From Actinomadura meyerae (GTDB taxonomy: Bacteria > Actinomycetota > Actinomycetes > Streptosporangiales > Streptosporangiaceae): DNA of 64,000 nt. The translations under genes were made by a program, and so were the position numbers. The stretch spans positions 248,001 to 312,000 of the forward strand of contig NZ_FZOR01000002.1 of assembly GCF_900188445.1 (NCBI RefSeq), written 5' to 3'. Shown here in pieces: positions 36,807-47,603 of the stretch. Position 1 is the first letter of the stretch. Every line of letters begins with the position of its first letter. The notes under the pieces were generated by a model that saw only the letters and a list, made by a program, of their open reading frames with translations, did not search any database and was not told the origin of the DNA.

Positions 36807-37350
36807 CCGGCCCCCAGTTCTCCGGGACGCCGGGCGGGCGGACGCGGCGGCGGCTCGGCGCCCCGTGCCCCGACTCCCCCGGCTCCTTGGCGCCCGGCCA
36901 GGGTTTGGCGACGCGGGCCGCGAGCACGAAGTCCTTGCGCAGCGGGTAACCCTCGAAGCCGTCCGGCAGCAGCAGCGGGACGAGGTTCGGGTGGCCCTCG
37001 AACAGGATCCCGAACATCTCCGCCGTCTCGCGCTCGTGCCACGCGGCGCCCCGGTAGACGCCGGTCGCCGTCGCCAGGACCGGGGCCCGCCTCGGGACGC
37101 GCGTCCGGACCAGCAGGTGGTGGCGGCGCTCCAGCGAGTACACGTGGACGACGACGGCGAAGCCGTCCTCCATCTCGTCGACGCCGGTCAGCCAGTCGAA
37201 GAACCCGCAGGACAGGTCGTCGCGGGCGAAGGTGAGCGCGTCGAGCCAGTGCTCGGGCGGGACGCCGACCGCGAGGCCGCCGGTCGTCTCCTCGGTGCTG
37301 ACCTCGTCGCCGAAGCGGGCCGTCCAGGCGTCCGCCAGCTCGGCGCTCAC
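36799..37350 (-). CDS. nuoC: NADH-quinone oxidoreductase subunit C
   Basis: This 183-residue peripheral subunit matches the 30-kDa subunit family: [20 protein letters not shown] near residue 50, then [20 protein letters not shown] and [16 protein letters not shown] near 105-140. It is not fused to NuoD and no nuoD follows. The GTG start overlaps the nuoB stop by four bases. The C-terminus is rich in Arg and Pro. Confidence 0.9.
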   Translation of the reverse strand: MSAELADAWTARFGDEVSTEETTGGLAVGVPPEHWLDALTFARDDLSCGFFDWLTGVDEMEDGFAVVVHVYSLERRHHLLVRTRVPRRAPVLATATGVYRGAAWHERETAEMFGILFEGHPNLVPLLLPDGFEGYPLRKDFVLAARVAKPWPGAKEPGESGHGAPSRRRVRPPGVPENWGPDA

Positions 37351-38414
37351 CGGTCGCGCCCGATGCGGTCATCGTGGTCGTCGTCGACCAGCCCCGGGAT
37401 GATGGACGGGTCGTGGTCGGGCGACCAGCGCCGCTTCCCGCCGCGCGGCGGCTCGGGCTCGCCGTCCTCCGCGACCGGCTCCTCGGCCTGGACCGGGTCC
37501 GGCACCTCGTCCTGGACGGGCGGCTCCTCCTGGACGGGCGGCTCGGCCGGGGCAGGTCCCTCGGCCGCGGGTTCCTCTGCCGCGGGTTTCTCTGCCACGG
37601 GTTTCCCGGCCGGGGCGGGCTCGTCCTCCACCGGCGCGACGGGCACTGTGGCCTGGTCGTCCTCGGCGACAGGCCGGACCGGCACCGTCTCGTCCTGGGG
37701 CGCGCCCGCCTCGGATATCTCGAGCTCGGACGCCGTGGGCTGCTCCTCGTGCACGGCCTCCTCGTCCGGTGAAGGTGAAGGGGCCGCAGGTGGCTCGGGC
37801 GGGGCCGGCGGCTCGGGCGGGGCAGGCGGCTCGGGCGGGGGCTGGAGCGGACGGCGCAGCACCGTCGCCGACATCGGCCGCGGCGGAGGCGGCGGGCTGA
37901 GCGGGTCGCCGCCGTCGTAGCGGTCGCCGAGCGACTCGGCCGCGATCTTCTCCTGCAGGTGGACGATGCCCTGCAGCAGCGCCTCGGGACGCGGCGGGCA
38001 GCCGGGCACGTAGACGTCCACCGGGATGATCTGGTCGACGCCCTTGGTGACGCAGTAGGAGTCCCAGTACGGCCCGCCGCAGTTGGAGCAGGCGCCGAAC
38101 GAGATGACGTACTTCGGCTCCGGCATCTGCTCGTAGAGGCGGCGCACGGCGGGCGCCATCTTGTCGCTGACGGTGCCGGACACGACCATGAGGTCGGCCT
38201 GCCGAGGCCCCGGCGCGAACGGGATGACGCCGAGCCGCATGAAGTCGTGCCTGCTCATCGAGGTCGCGATGAACTCGATGGCGCAGCAGGCCAGCCCGAA
38301 GTTGAAGACCCACAGCGAGTAGCGGCGGCCCCAGTTGAGCACGAACTTGACCGGCTTCGGCGCGAGCCGGGACAGCGGTCCCACGCTCGGCGGCGGTAGA
38401 TCGATGGTGCCCAC
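37347..38414 (-). CDS. nuoB: NADH-quinone oxidoreductase subunit B with long acidic Pro-rich tail
   Basis: Residues 1-170 are a normal NuoB, which carries cluster N2 near the quinone site: [20 protein letters not shown] near 38, [14 protein letters not shown] near 108 and [20 protein letters not shown] near 135. A tail of about 185 residues follows, rich in Pro, Glu, Ala and Val, with [11 protein letters not shown] and [19 protein letters not shown] repeats. NuoB is normally 160-240 residues, so the 355-residue size is unusual. The tail may be a flexible linker or tether; this is a guess. It follows nuoA by 27 bp. The start is a GTG. Confidence 0.93.
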   Translation of the reverse strand: MGTIDLPPPSVGPLSRLAPKPVKFVLNWGRRYSLWVFNFGLACCAIEFIATSMSRHDFMRLGVIPFAPGPRQADLMVVSGTVSDKMAPAVRRLYEQMPEPKYVISFGACSNCGGPYWDSYCVTKGVDQIIPVDVYVPGCPPRPEALLQGIVHLQEKIAAESLGDRYDGGDPLSPPPPPRPMSATVLRRPLQPPPEPPAPPEPPAPPEPPAAPSPSPDEEAVHEEQPTASELEISEAGAPQDETVPVRPVAEDDQATVPVAPVEDEPAPAGKPVAEKPAAEEPAAEGPAPAEPPVQEEPPVQDEVPDPVQAEEPVAEDGEPEPPRGGKRRWSPDHDPSIIPGLVDDDHDDRIGRDR

Positions 38415-38441
38415 AGCGCCATTGTTACAGCGGCCGGGCCC

Positions 38442-38813
38442 TCACACCCAGGAGAGGACGCCCTTCTTGCCCGCGTATGCGAGCCCGGTGGCGAGGAACG
38501 CGAGGAAGACGAACATCTCGGCGAGCGTCGTCGCCCCGTAGCCGGGCGCGGAGAAGACCGTCGCCCAGGGGAAGAGGAACACCGCGTCCACGGCGAAGAC
38601 GACGTACAGGTAGGCGAAGACGTAGTACCGCACGTAGGAGTGGGCCCAGCCCTCCCCCACCGGGTCGACACCGCACTCGTAGGTCGTCAGTTTCTCCGCG
38701 GTCGGCCGATCCGGACGGAGCATCCGGTTCGCGGCCAGCGCGCCGCCGACGATTCCGGCGCCGACAAGGAGGAGGACGACCACAACGACATACGTGTCGA
38801 AATAGTTATGCAC
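38442..38813 (-). CDS. nuoA: NADH-quinone oxidoreductase subunit A
   Basis: This 123-residue, three-span subunit shows the conserved loop TYECGVDPVGEGWAHSYVRY near residue 45, whose Cys lies close to the quinone site, and YVVFAVDAVFLFPWATVF with the conserved Asp and Glu-like positions near 75. The start is a GTG. It is first of the nuoABCH block, and its promoter should lie in the 153-bp gap shared with the next divergent gene. Confidence 0.95.
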   Translation of the reverse strand: MHNYFDTYVVVVVLLLVGAGIVGGALAANRMLRPDRPTAEKLTTYECGVDPVGEGWAHSYVRYYVFAYLYVVFAVDAVFLFPWATVFSAPGYGATTLAEMFVFLAFLATGLAYAGKKGVLSWV

Positions 38814-38966
38814 CAGATCCTCCTCAGATGCGTCTCATCCAGTATCCCCCGGCGCAGGATCGGGGGAGTGTGACGTCGTACCTCCACCCCGGGGGACCAC
38901 GATGCCATGCTTTTGCTGCACACTAGGTTTGCATTGGGTCAGGTTGACCTGGAAGGACGTGACCGG

Positions 38967-40262
38967 ATGAGCAACCCCCCGCCTCCCCCGGGTTGGGAAT
39001 CCCCGGGCGGTGCCTCCTGGCCGCCCCCGCCGCCGCCGGCGGGCCCGGGCGGTCCCGGTCCGAGCGGACCCGGCAGCCCCGGCGGTTCCGGCGCTCCGGG
39101 CGCACCCCCGCCGCCTCCCGGCGGCTTCGGTGGTCCCGGCACGCCACCGCCCTTCTTCCCGCCGCCCCCCGGCGCCCCGATGGGTCCCGCCATGCCCCCG
39201 CCGAAGCGCGGTGGCGGCGGCGGGCTCATCATCGGGCTGATCGGCGGCGGCCTCGTCGTCCTCATCATCATCGCGGTCGTCGTGTACGTGGTGTCGGTGA
39301 ACGGCGGAGGCAAGTCCCCCGAGGAGAAGCTGACCGCCGCGGCCGCCGGCATCGGCACCGCGCGCGCGGTGAAGCTGAAGGGCACCTTCAGCTCCTCGGA
39401 GTCGCTGCGCGGCGAGCTGAACGTCACCAAGGGCGGGCGCGTGATGGGGCCCGTCACGTGGGGCGGTGACAACGTCACCCTCCTCGCCGCCGACGGCAAG
39501 GTGTTCGTGAAGGCCGACCAGTCGTACTGGAAGAAGGAGATCTCCTCGACCGACGACCCGTTCTACCTCCAGTCGGGCGAGCAGTGGGGCCGGCTGGACG
39601 ACGACGAGCTCGACATCGACTTCAGGACGCAGCTGTCGCCCACCGCGCTGGCGAGCAAGCTCCGCTCCGCCCGGACCTCCCGGGTGAAGCCGCTGGAGAC
39701 GACGTGGCAGGGCAAGAAGGCGCTCAAGTTCAGCACCTTCTCCTCCACCCTCTACATCACCGACGAGGACGACTCCGAGCTGCTGCGCTACGAGGCGACC
39801 ACGCCGCGCGTCGCGCTGGACGTCACCCCGCAGGACTCGAGCGGCGCCTCGTCCCTCATCTCCGACATGCGGTCGAGCATGGGCGAGCTGAAGGACGCCT
39901 TCAACGGCTCGGCGCGGCCGTCGGTCGACGAGTGGAAGCGGGGCGGCTGCAACAGCGACTCCGGCTGCACCGTCCAGGCCAAGATCCGCCCGCCGATCGG
40001 TGTGGAGAAGCCCGTCACGATCGACGTGCGGTTCCGGATCACCGCCAGCACGCTGACCGGCAAGGACCTCGGCAACTGCACGACCCGCATCACGATCACC
40101 GGTTCCGCCTCGCAGTGGGCGAGCTGCCGCGTCGCCACCAGCGCGTGGAAGAGCTGGGCCAAGGGCACCGGCGGCACCTTCTACAAGCACGCGCAGTACA
40201 AGGTGATCGGCGCCACGTCCGCCGATGTGCAGTCGCTGCAGAACGGCCTCGACAGCGAATGA
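38967..40262 (+). CDS. Pro-rich single-span membrane protein, outer domain unknown (paralogue 1)
   Basis: The 431-residue protein has a Pro/Gly-rich cytoplasmic head of about 85 residues, a membrane span near 90-112 (LIIGLIGGGLVVLIIIAVVV) and an outer domain of about 310 residues. That domain resembles mycobacterial lipoprotein-like beta folds that carry hydrophobic ligands (KLKGTFSSSESLRGELNVTK, LAADGKVFVKADQSYWKKEI); this is a weak similarity. Two Cys pairs, in GGCNSDSGCTVQ and LGNCTTRI...WASCRV, recur in the next gene. The ATG has a GGAAGGA site. It is divergent from nuoA. Confidence 0.7.
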   Translation: MSNPPPPPGWESPGGASWPPPPPPAGPGGPGPSGPGSPGGSGAPGAPPPPPGGFGGPGTPPPFFPPPPGAPMGPAMPPPKRGGGGGLIIGLIGGGLVVLIIIAVVVYVVSVNGGGKSPEEKLTAAAAGIGTARAVKLKGTFSSSESLRGELNVTKGGRVMGPVTWGGDNVTLLAADGKVFVKADQSYWKKEISSTDDPFYLQSGEQWGRLDDDELDIDFRTQLSPTALASKLRSARTSRVKPLETTWQGKKALKFSTFSSTLYITDEDDSELLRYEATTPRVALDVTPQDSSGASSLISDMRSSMGELKDAFNGSARPSVDEWKRGGCNSDSGCTVQAKIRPPIGVEKPVTIDVRFRITASTLTGKDLGNCTTRITITGSASQWASCRVATSAWKSWAKGTGGTFYKHAQYKVIGATSADVQSLQNGLDSE

Positions 40263-40314
40263 GCCGCAGGTGAGGGTCGGAGTGCGCGGCACCGCGCGCT
40301 GACCCCCGCCGCCC

Positions 40315-40365
40315 GGGTGCCCGGCGGCGCTCCTCCCGTTCCGGAGGAAGCGCCGCCGGGCACCC
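40315..40365 (+). terminator. Terminator between the two paralogues
   Basis: A perfect 17-bp stem (GGGTGCCCGGCGGCGCT) with an inner CCTCC/GGAGG pairing lies 52 bp after the first paralogue stop. It separates the two genes transcriptionally. Confidence 0.8.
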
Positions 40366-40538
40366 TTATGCTCTGTGGGGACGCCCCTCCAGGGCCCGGC
40401 GGCCGCCCCTCATCCCCCCGCGACGGTCCCGAGCCTCGCCGGCACCCTCTGGTGGACGCTTCCCGCACCCCTTGCTTTGTGGCTGACGGTCGGGCCGAAC
40501 CCGGGCCCCCGAAGTGAGAAGGGCAGAGCGAGTCCCCC

Positions 40539-42068
40539 GTGAGCGCTGAACAGGACGAGCCGTCACCGGCGTCCCCGTCCCCGCACCACCCCGCGAGTCC
40601 GCACCACCCCGCGGGCCCGCACCACCCCGCGGGCCCGCAAAACCCTGCCAACCCGCGGGCACGTCGCCCCTTCGCCGCCCGGCACCACCCGCAGGACGTG
40701 CGCGTGGCCGGCGGCCCCGCACCGTCCGGGCAGCCCGGCGGGCCCGCACCGTCCGCGGGACCTGGTGGGCCCGCTCCGTCCGGACGGCCTGGTGGGCCCC
40801 CTCCGCCCGGTGGGGTGATGCCCGGGAAGGGTGGACGCCAGGGCGGCCTGCGGCGGCGGCGCATCCTGGTGACCGCCGGGGCGGCGGCCGTCGCGGTGGT
40901 CGCGGCCGGCGCCCTGACGGCGGTCGCGCTCGGCGGGGACGGCGAGCCCGCGAAGCGGAAGCCGAAGCAGACCGCGGCCGCCGCGCCGCCCGCGTGGACG
41001 GCCGCACTCGGCAGCAGGCTCAAGCGCGGGACGGGCCTGCGCTACAACGGCACGCTCACGCTGACGGGCGGCTCCGTCCGGGCGCGGCTCCAGGTGTCGC
41101 CGTCGGGTTCGGCGACAGGGCGGCTGGTCGCGGGCGCCCTGGCGGCGGACGTCGTCGCCGTCGACGGCACCACCTACATCAAGGCCGGGCTCGCGTTCTG
41201 GCGCGCCTTCGCCGCCGAGGTCCCGCACCCCGAGTACTACGCGGGCCGCTGGTCGAAGGCGCCCGTGTCGGTGCCCGGGTTCGACGTGCCGGGAGTCCTC
41301 GGGCCGGAGTCCATCGCCAAGGCGCTCGCCAAGGCGTCCGGCACCCCGCCGACCGAGGACGCCGGCGGCGTCCGGGCCTACCGGGTCAGGACGCCCGCCG
41401 CCGACTACCTGGTCTCGGCCGCCGCCCCGTACCGGCTGCTGGCGGTGCGTCCCGCCGGGCAGAACGCGCCCGACTTCACCGCCGCGCCCGTGGCCGCGCC
41501 CGCGACGATGTTCGCCGAGCTGCGCCCGCGGGTGGCCGCGCTCGGCGGCGCGGCCGACCCGGGCGTGCGGTTCCGCCCGGGGACGCTGACGTTCAGCGAC
41601 TGCGACCAGAACACCAACGGCTGCACGGTGCGGCTGCCCGCCACGCTGACCGCGCCCTCCGGGGCGGTGCCGGACGGCGCGCGGGCCGCCCTGCGGGCGT
41701 CGATCAGCTCGCGCGGCAAGCCGCTCGGCTCCTGCGGCGCGTCGAAGCCGGTCGGGGCCGACCGCTCGGTCCTGCTGGACTGCACCGTCAAGAGCAGGCT
41801 GTGGCGGACGTGGATGAAGAACGCGCTCGACAACCCCGGCTCCTACCCCTACGAGGCGTCCGCCCGCGTCGTCGGGGAGGCGCTGACCGTGGCGGACGTA
41901 CCGAAACTGCTCGCTCGGGTCGACCGCGAGCGCAAGGCCCTGCTCACGCCGAAATCGGCCACACCGGGACCGTCCGCCACGGGCGGGACAGGTGGGACGC
42001 AAGGGCCGTCCGCGAAACGGACAGAAGGGGCGGAGGCGGCCACATCCCAGCCACCGGGACGGCCGTGA
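40539..42068 (+). CDS. Pro-rich single-span membrane protein, outer domain unknown (paralogue 2)
   Basis: The 509-residue product has the same plan as the preceding gene. It has a His/Pro/Gly-rich head with repeated SPHHPAGPHHPAGP and GGPAPSG units, a span near residues 108-130 (ILVTAGAAAVAVVAAGALTA), then an outer domain with YNGTLTLTGGSVRARLQVSP and VVAVDGTTYIKAGLAFWRAF. The cysteine pattern CDQNTNGCTV and LGSCGAS...LLDCTV matches the first paralogue. A Ser/Thr/Gly-rich tail follows. The start is a GTG. No function is assigned. Confidence 0.72.
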   Translation: MSAEQDEPSPASPSPHHPASPHHPAGPHHPAGPQNPANPRARRPFAARHHPQDVRVAGGPAPSGQPGGPAPSAGPGGPAPSGRPGGPPPPGGVMPGKGGRQGGLRRRRILVTAGAAAVAVVAAGALTAVALGGDGEPAKRKPKQTAAAAPPAWTAALGSRLKRGTGLRYNGTLTLTGGSVRARLQVSPSGSATGRLVAGALAADVVAVDGTTYIKAGLAFWRAFAAEVPHPEYYAGRWSKAPVSVPGFDVPGVLGPESIAKALAKASGTPPTEDAGGVRAYRVRTPAADYLVSAAAPYRLLAVRPAGQNAPDFTAAPVAAPATMFAELRPRVAALGGAADPGVRFRPGTLTFSDCDQNTNGCTVRLPATLTAPSGAVPDGARAALRASISSRGKPLGSCGASKPVGADRSVLLDCTVKSRLWRTWMKNALDNPGSYPYEASARVVGEALTVADVPKLLARVDRERKALLTPKSATPGPSATGGTGGTQGPSAKRTEGAEAATSQPPGRP

Positions 42069-42126
42069 TGCGCGCATCACGGGTCGGTGCAGTCCGCCTT
42101 TAGCCTCGCTGTCTACACTTCGGGAC

Positions 42127-42240
42127 GTGAACTCCACGCCCCTGGGGAGCCGCGGCTCCTCGACGAGCCCGGCGCGGCGGCTGGTGCGGCGGCTGCACGT
42201 CGACCTGTGCCGGCAGCGCAGCAGCCTGTGTTCGGGATGA
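42127..42240 (+). CDS. Putative leader peptide upstream of korAB
   Basis: A 37-codon GTG-start ORF ends ARRLVRRLHVDLCRQRSSLC plus SG. Short actinobacterial leader peptides with the RRLHVDLxR...LC signature are often found upstream of sulfur or transport genes. A TACACT box lies 8 bp before the GTG, so translation may begin at or near the mRNA 5' end. Two Cys codons near its end would suit attenuation by Cys supply. The kor genes begin 154 bp later. The regulatory role is inferred. Confidence 0.55.
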   Translation: MNSTPLGSRGSSTSPARRLVRRLHVDLCRQRSSLCSG

Positions 42241-42313
42241 ACTAGGCGTCCGCCCCAGGTCGTACCTCCCGGTGAGCGGTCGTCCCGAGAACACCATCCG
42301 ATCCCGGACATAC

Positions 42314-42333
42314 CATGAAGGTAAGCCTAAGTA
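42314..42333 (+). promoter_or_regulatory. Iron-box-like (IdeR/DtxR) site upstream of korA
   Basis: Read on the minus strand, CTTAGGCTTACCTTC matches about 12 of 16 central positions of the DtxR/IdeR box TTAGGTTAGGCTAACCTAA. It lies 62 bp before korA, whose enzyme needs an Fe-S cluster. It is one imperfect site, so binding is a hypothesis. Confidence 0.4.
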
Positions 42334-42394
42334 GCATCACGATCCCGGGTGCCTCCCCCGGGAAGGGTGCTGCCCGTCGAGGAGGTCTTCCTCT

Positions 42395-44228
<1,834 letters not shown>

Positions 44229-44236
<8 letters not shown>

Positions 44237-45356
44237 GAACGGGTCCCCCAACGGCAACGGCGCCGTGGCGAACGGGAACGGCGCCGCGAACGGGAACGGG
44301 CACGCGAACGGGAACGGCAGGTCGCTGCTCTCCCTCGTCCCGAAGGCCGACCAGAAGCAGACGCTGAAGGACTTCAAGACCGACCAGGAGGTGCGCTGGT
44401 GCCCCGGGTGCGGTGACTACGCGATCCTCGCGGCCGTCCAGTCCTTCCTGCCGGAGCTCGGGCTGCGCCGGGAGAACATCACGTTCATCTCCGGCATCGG
44501 CTGCTCGTCGCGGTTCCCGTACTACATGAACACCTACGGGTTCCACTCGATCCACGGCCGCGCGCCCGCGATCGCGACAGGGCTCGCCACGTCCCGCCCG
44601 GACCTGTCGGTGTGGGTGGTGACCGGCGACGGCGACTCGCTGTCGATCGGCGGCAACCACCTGATCCACGCGCTGCGCCGCAACGTCAACCTGAAGATCC
44701 TGCTGTTCAACAACCGGATCTACGGGCTGACGAAGGGGCAGTACTCGCCGACGTCCGAGCTCGGCAAGATCACCAAGTCGACGCCGATGGGCTCGCTGGA
44801 CGCCCCGTTCAACCCGCTGTCGCTCGCGATCGGCGCGGAGGGGACGTTCGTCGCCCGCACCATCGACTCCGACCGCAAGCACCTGCAGTCGGTGCTGCGG
44901 GCCGCCGCGCAGCACCGCGGCACCGCGCTCGTCGAGATCTACCAGAACTGCAACATCTTCAACGACGGCGCGTTCGACCCGCTGAAGGACGCCGACGTCC
45001 GCGACGACGTCACCGTCCGGCTGGAGCACGGCGAGCCGATCGTGTTCGGCGCGGACGGCTCCAAGGCGCTGCGGCGCACCCCGACCGGGTCGTTCGAGGT
45101 GGTCCGGACCGCCGACGTCGACCCGTCGGAGATCGCCGTGCACGACGCCCACAACCCGGACCCGTCGCAGGCGTTCGCGCTGTCGCGGCTGGACCAGCCG
45201 GCGTTCGAGCACACCCCGATCGGCATCTTCCGGGACGTGGACCGCCCGTCCTACGACGAGCTGATGCGGGCCCAGCTCGACGAGGCCGTCACGAAGCAGG
45301 GCGAGGGCGACCTCGCCGCGCTGCTCGGCTCCGGCGACACCTGGCGCATCGACTAG
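44229..45356 (+). CDS. korB: 2-oxoacid:ferredoxin oxidoreductase, beta subunit
   Basis: The 375-residue beta subunit binds thiamine diphosphate and a [4Fe-4S] cluster. WCPGCGDYAIL near residue 57 and ISGIGCSSRFPYYMNTYGFH near 90 supply Cys ligands. VVTGDGDSLSIGGNHLIHAL near 133 with NNRIYGLTKGQYSPTSELGK near 160 is the ThDP/Mg site. The N-terminal 30 residues are a low-complexity Asn-Gly repeat (ANGNGAANGNGHANGNG). The GTG start lies eight bases inside korA. No dedicated ferredoxin gene follows. A strong terminator ends the unit. Confidence 0.94.
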
Positions 45357-45400
45357 GCGCGCACCGAGTACGGCGCGCACCGGGTACGGCGCGCACCGAG
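45356..45400. repeat. Tandem repeat, 16 bp x 2.8
   Basis: Two full copies and one partial copy of GGCGCGCACCGAGTAC (one base differs in copy 2) start at the last base of the korB stop codon. Confidence 0.85.
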
Positions 45401-45418
45401 CCAGACCGCGCAGGCGAA

Positions 45419-45453
45419 GGCCCGGCCCCGGTTCGTCCGGGGCCGGGCCTTTT
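45419..45453 (+). terminator. Terminator after korB
   Basis: GGCCCGGCCCCGG and CCGGGGCCGGGCC form a perfect 13-bp stem with a 5-nt loop, followed by TTTT. It is the most classical intrinsic terminator in the window. Confidence 0.92.
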
Positions 45454-45608
45454 CTCGCCTATTGCACAAGTATTGAATAGCGGGCAACAGGGCACTGATG
45501 CTCATGACGACCGTCGGGCGATTCGCCGGGGTCTTCGGGCGAGACACGGTGCGGGACGGCGTCTCACCCTGAGAGACTGTCGGAGATCATGGAGCCGGGG
45601 AGGTGACG

Positions 45609-46664
45609 ATGCGGGTCATTCCGCGCCGCAACAGGGATCGTCCGCGGAACGAGTCCACGTCGCCTCCCGAGGAGAAGGCTTCTCCGGCCCCCTCCGGCGG
45701 CGCGGAACCCGCCGCCGAGGCCGCCTCCGGCGGTGCCGAGGCGGCTTCCGAGGGCACCGAGGCGCGGCCGGAAGCGGCCACGCGACCGCTGCCCGCGGGG
45801 AGCGCGGCGGGCGCGGGAGAGCCCGCGGAGGCGCTCGGGCAGGAGAGCCCGCGCGGCGGATCTCGCCCGGAGGCGGCCACGGCGGTGCTCCCCGCCGCGA
45901 GCGCCGCGAAGGCCGGAGACTCCGCGAAGCCCGGAGACACCGCGAAGCCCGGGGAGGCCGCGAAGGCCGGGGGCACTGCGAACGCCGGGGACGCCGCGAA
46001 GCCCGGGGACGTCCCTGAAGGTGAGGCGGCGCGCCGGCGGGCGCGGGCGGCGGAGCGGCGGCGCCAGGCGGCCGAGGTCAAGCGGAGCCGGGCCGGGCGG
46101 CGGCGTCCGCGCAAGCAGAGCGGTCCCCCCACGCCCGCCAAGGCCGCCGAGCAGCACCGGTCGGCGCTGCTCGTCATGGTGCTGACGCTGGGGCTGCTGA
46201 TCGCGGCCGTCGCGGTGACCGGCGGGCTGATCGCGTCCTCGATGCGGACCCGGCCGGTGGCGCTCGCGGCGCCGCTGCGGATCTACCCGGTCGCCGAGGC
46301 GACGCCCGGCCCGTGCCCGGCCGGGACGGCGGGCATCACCGGGCAGGCCGGCACCGGGCCGACCTGCTACCGGCTCACCCAGGGCATCGCCATCCACAAG
46401 GTGTCGGGGCTGAAGGTGCAGAAGTCGCGGGTGAAGCCGGGCGGCTACGACGTGGCGCTGACGCTGCGCCCGGTCGACCGGGACGCGTTCGCCCGGCTGA
46501 CCCGCGCCACGGTCGGGCGGGACCTCGCGTTCGTCGTCCGCGACCGGCTCGTCACCCTGCCCCGCGTCGACATGGCCATCACCGACGGGAAGGTCGTCGT
46601 GACCGGCTCGCCGGACCGGGCCACCGCGAACCGGCTCGTCCGCGACCTCAAGGGCGGCCGCTAG
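45609..46664 (+). CDS. Single-span protein with SecDF-P1-like outer domain
   Basis: The 351-residue protein has a long Ala/Glu/Lys/Gly-rich cytoplasmic part (KPGDTAKPGEAAKAGG repeats, then an Arg/Lys-rich stretch), one span near residues 192-212 (VMVLTLGLLIAAVAVTGGLI), and an outer domain. That domain ends VDRDAFARLTRATVGRDLAF, DRLVTLPRVDMAITDGKVVV and TGSPDRATANRLVRDL, the order seen in the first periplasmic domain of SecD. The pore-forming SecD helices are absent. The ATG at 45609 has a well-spaced GGAGG site; a GTG two codons earlier is possible. Its role in export is only suggested. Confidence 0.68.
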   Translation: MRVIPRRNRDRPRNESTSPPEEKASPAPSGGAEPAAEAASGGAEAASEGTEARPEAATRPLPAGSAAGAGEPAEALGQESPRGGSRPEAATAVLPAASAAKAGDSAKPGDTAKPGEAAKAGGTANAGDAAKPGDVPEGEAARRRARAAERRRQAAEVKRSRAGRRRPRKQSGPPTPAKAAEQHRSALLVMVLTLGLLIAAVAVTGGLIASSMRTRPVALAAPLRIYPVAEATPGPCPAGTAGITGQAGTGPTCYRLTQGIAIHKVSGLKVQKSRVKPGGYDVALTLRPVDRDAFARLTRATVGRDLAFVVRDRLVTLPRVDMAITDGKVVVTGSPDRATANRLVRDLKGGR

Positions 46665-46706
46665 CACCCCGGCCACGACCCCGCCGGGCTGATCCCGCCG
46701 CCCGGC

Positions 46707-47540
46707 TCAGCCCGCCGCCGGGATCTCCTCGCCCTGGACGGCCTGGATCTCCAGCTCGGCGCGGAGGCTCTCGCCGACCATCGCGACGCCCGCCTCCAGG
46801 ATCTGGTTGAACCGGATGCCGAAGTCGGCGCGGCGCAGCTCGGCCGACGCGCGGAACGCGGCCCGCACGCCGCCCCACGGGTCGGTGCCGCTGCCGAGGT
46901 AGGTCAGGTCGAGGTCGACCGGCTGCGTGATCCCGTTGAGGGTGAGGCGGCCGTGCACCGTCCAGCGGTCGGGCCCGGCGGCGGTGAGGCCATCGCCCTC
47001 GTAGGTGAGGTACGGGTGGACGTCGGCGCTCAGGAAGTCGGCGGAGCGCAGGTGGTCGTCGCGCGTCTTGTTGCCGGTGTCGATGGACGCGGCCTCGATG
47101 CGCGCCGTCACCCGCGACTCCTCGACGGGCTCGGCGATCTCGATCCGCCCCTCGAACGCGGCGAACCGGCCGCGGACGCTGGACAGGCCGAGGTGCTGCG
47201 CCACGGCGCCGACCGACGAGTGCGCCGGATCGATCGTCCAGGTGCCGGGCGGCGGCAGCTCGGTGCCGCCCGCGCGGCCCAGCACCACCTTGCCGATGTC
47301 GGCCGTGCCGGACGTCGACACGATCAGCGTCGCGGCGGCCGGCTGGAAGCCCATCGCTGTCACGATCACCGTGTAGGTGCCGGCGGGCAGCGGGCCGGCG
47401 GCGAGCACGCCGTCCTCCCCGGTCCGCTCCCGCGCGACCTGGTTCCCGGCCAGGTCGGTCACCGTGACGACGGCGTGCCGGACCGCCCAGCCGTCCTTCG
47501 TCCGCACCGTCCCGCGCAGACCCCGCTCAGCGTCCTTCAA
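46707..47540 (-). CDS. YceI-family protein with N-terminal Ig-like repeat
   Basis: Residues 5-90 form a carboxypeptidase-regulatory-like beta sandwich (GLRGTVRTKDGWAVRHAVVT, LPAGTYTVIVTAMGFQPAAA). Residues 95-272 are a YceI lipocalin-like domain (GTWTIDPAHSSVGAVAQHLG, FAAFEGRIEIAEP, RSADFLSADVHPYLTYEGDG, LTLNGITQPVDLDL), a family that binds polyisoprenoids. No signal peptide is visible. The apparent start is a TTG at 47540 behind GAGGTGCG. It lies 63 bp after the MFS gene on the same strand, and its first domain matches that transporter's tail repeats. Confidence 0.85.
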   Translation of the reverse strand: MKDAERGLRGTVRTKDGWAVRHAVVTVTDLAGNQVARERTGEDGVLAAGPLPAGTYTVIVTAMGFQPAAATLIVSTSGTADIGKVVLGRAGGTELPPPGTWTIDPAHSSVGAVAQHLGLSSVRGRFAAFEGRIEIAEPVEESRVTARIEAASIDTGNKTRDDHLRSADFLSADVHPYLTYEGDGLTAAGPDRWTVHGRLTLNGITQPVDLDLTYLGSGTDPWGGVRAAFRASAELRRADFGIRFNQILEAGVAMVGESLRAELEIQAVQGEEIPAAG

Positions 47541-47603
47541 CGGCCCGCACCTCAGCTTCGTGTCGGCCGGGCCGCGTTCGGCGGCGGCCCGGGATCGGGT
47601 CGG

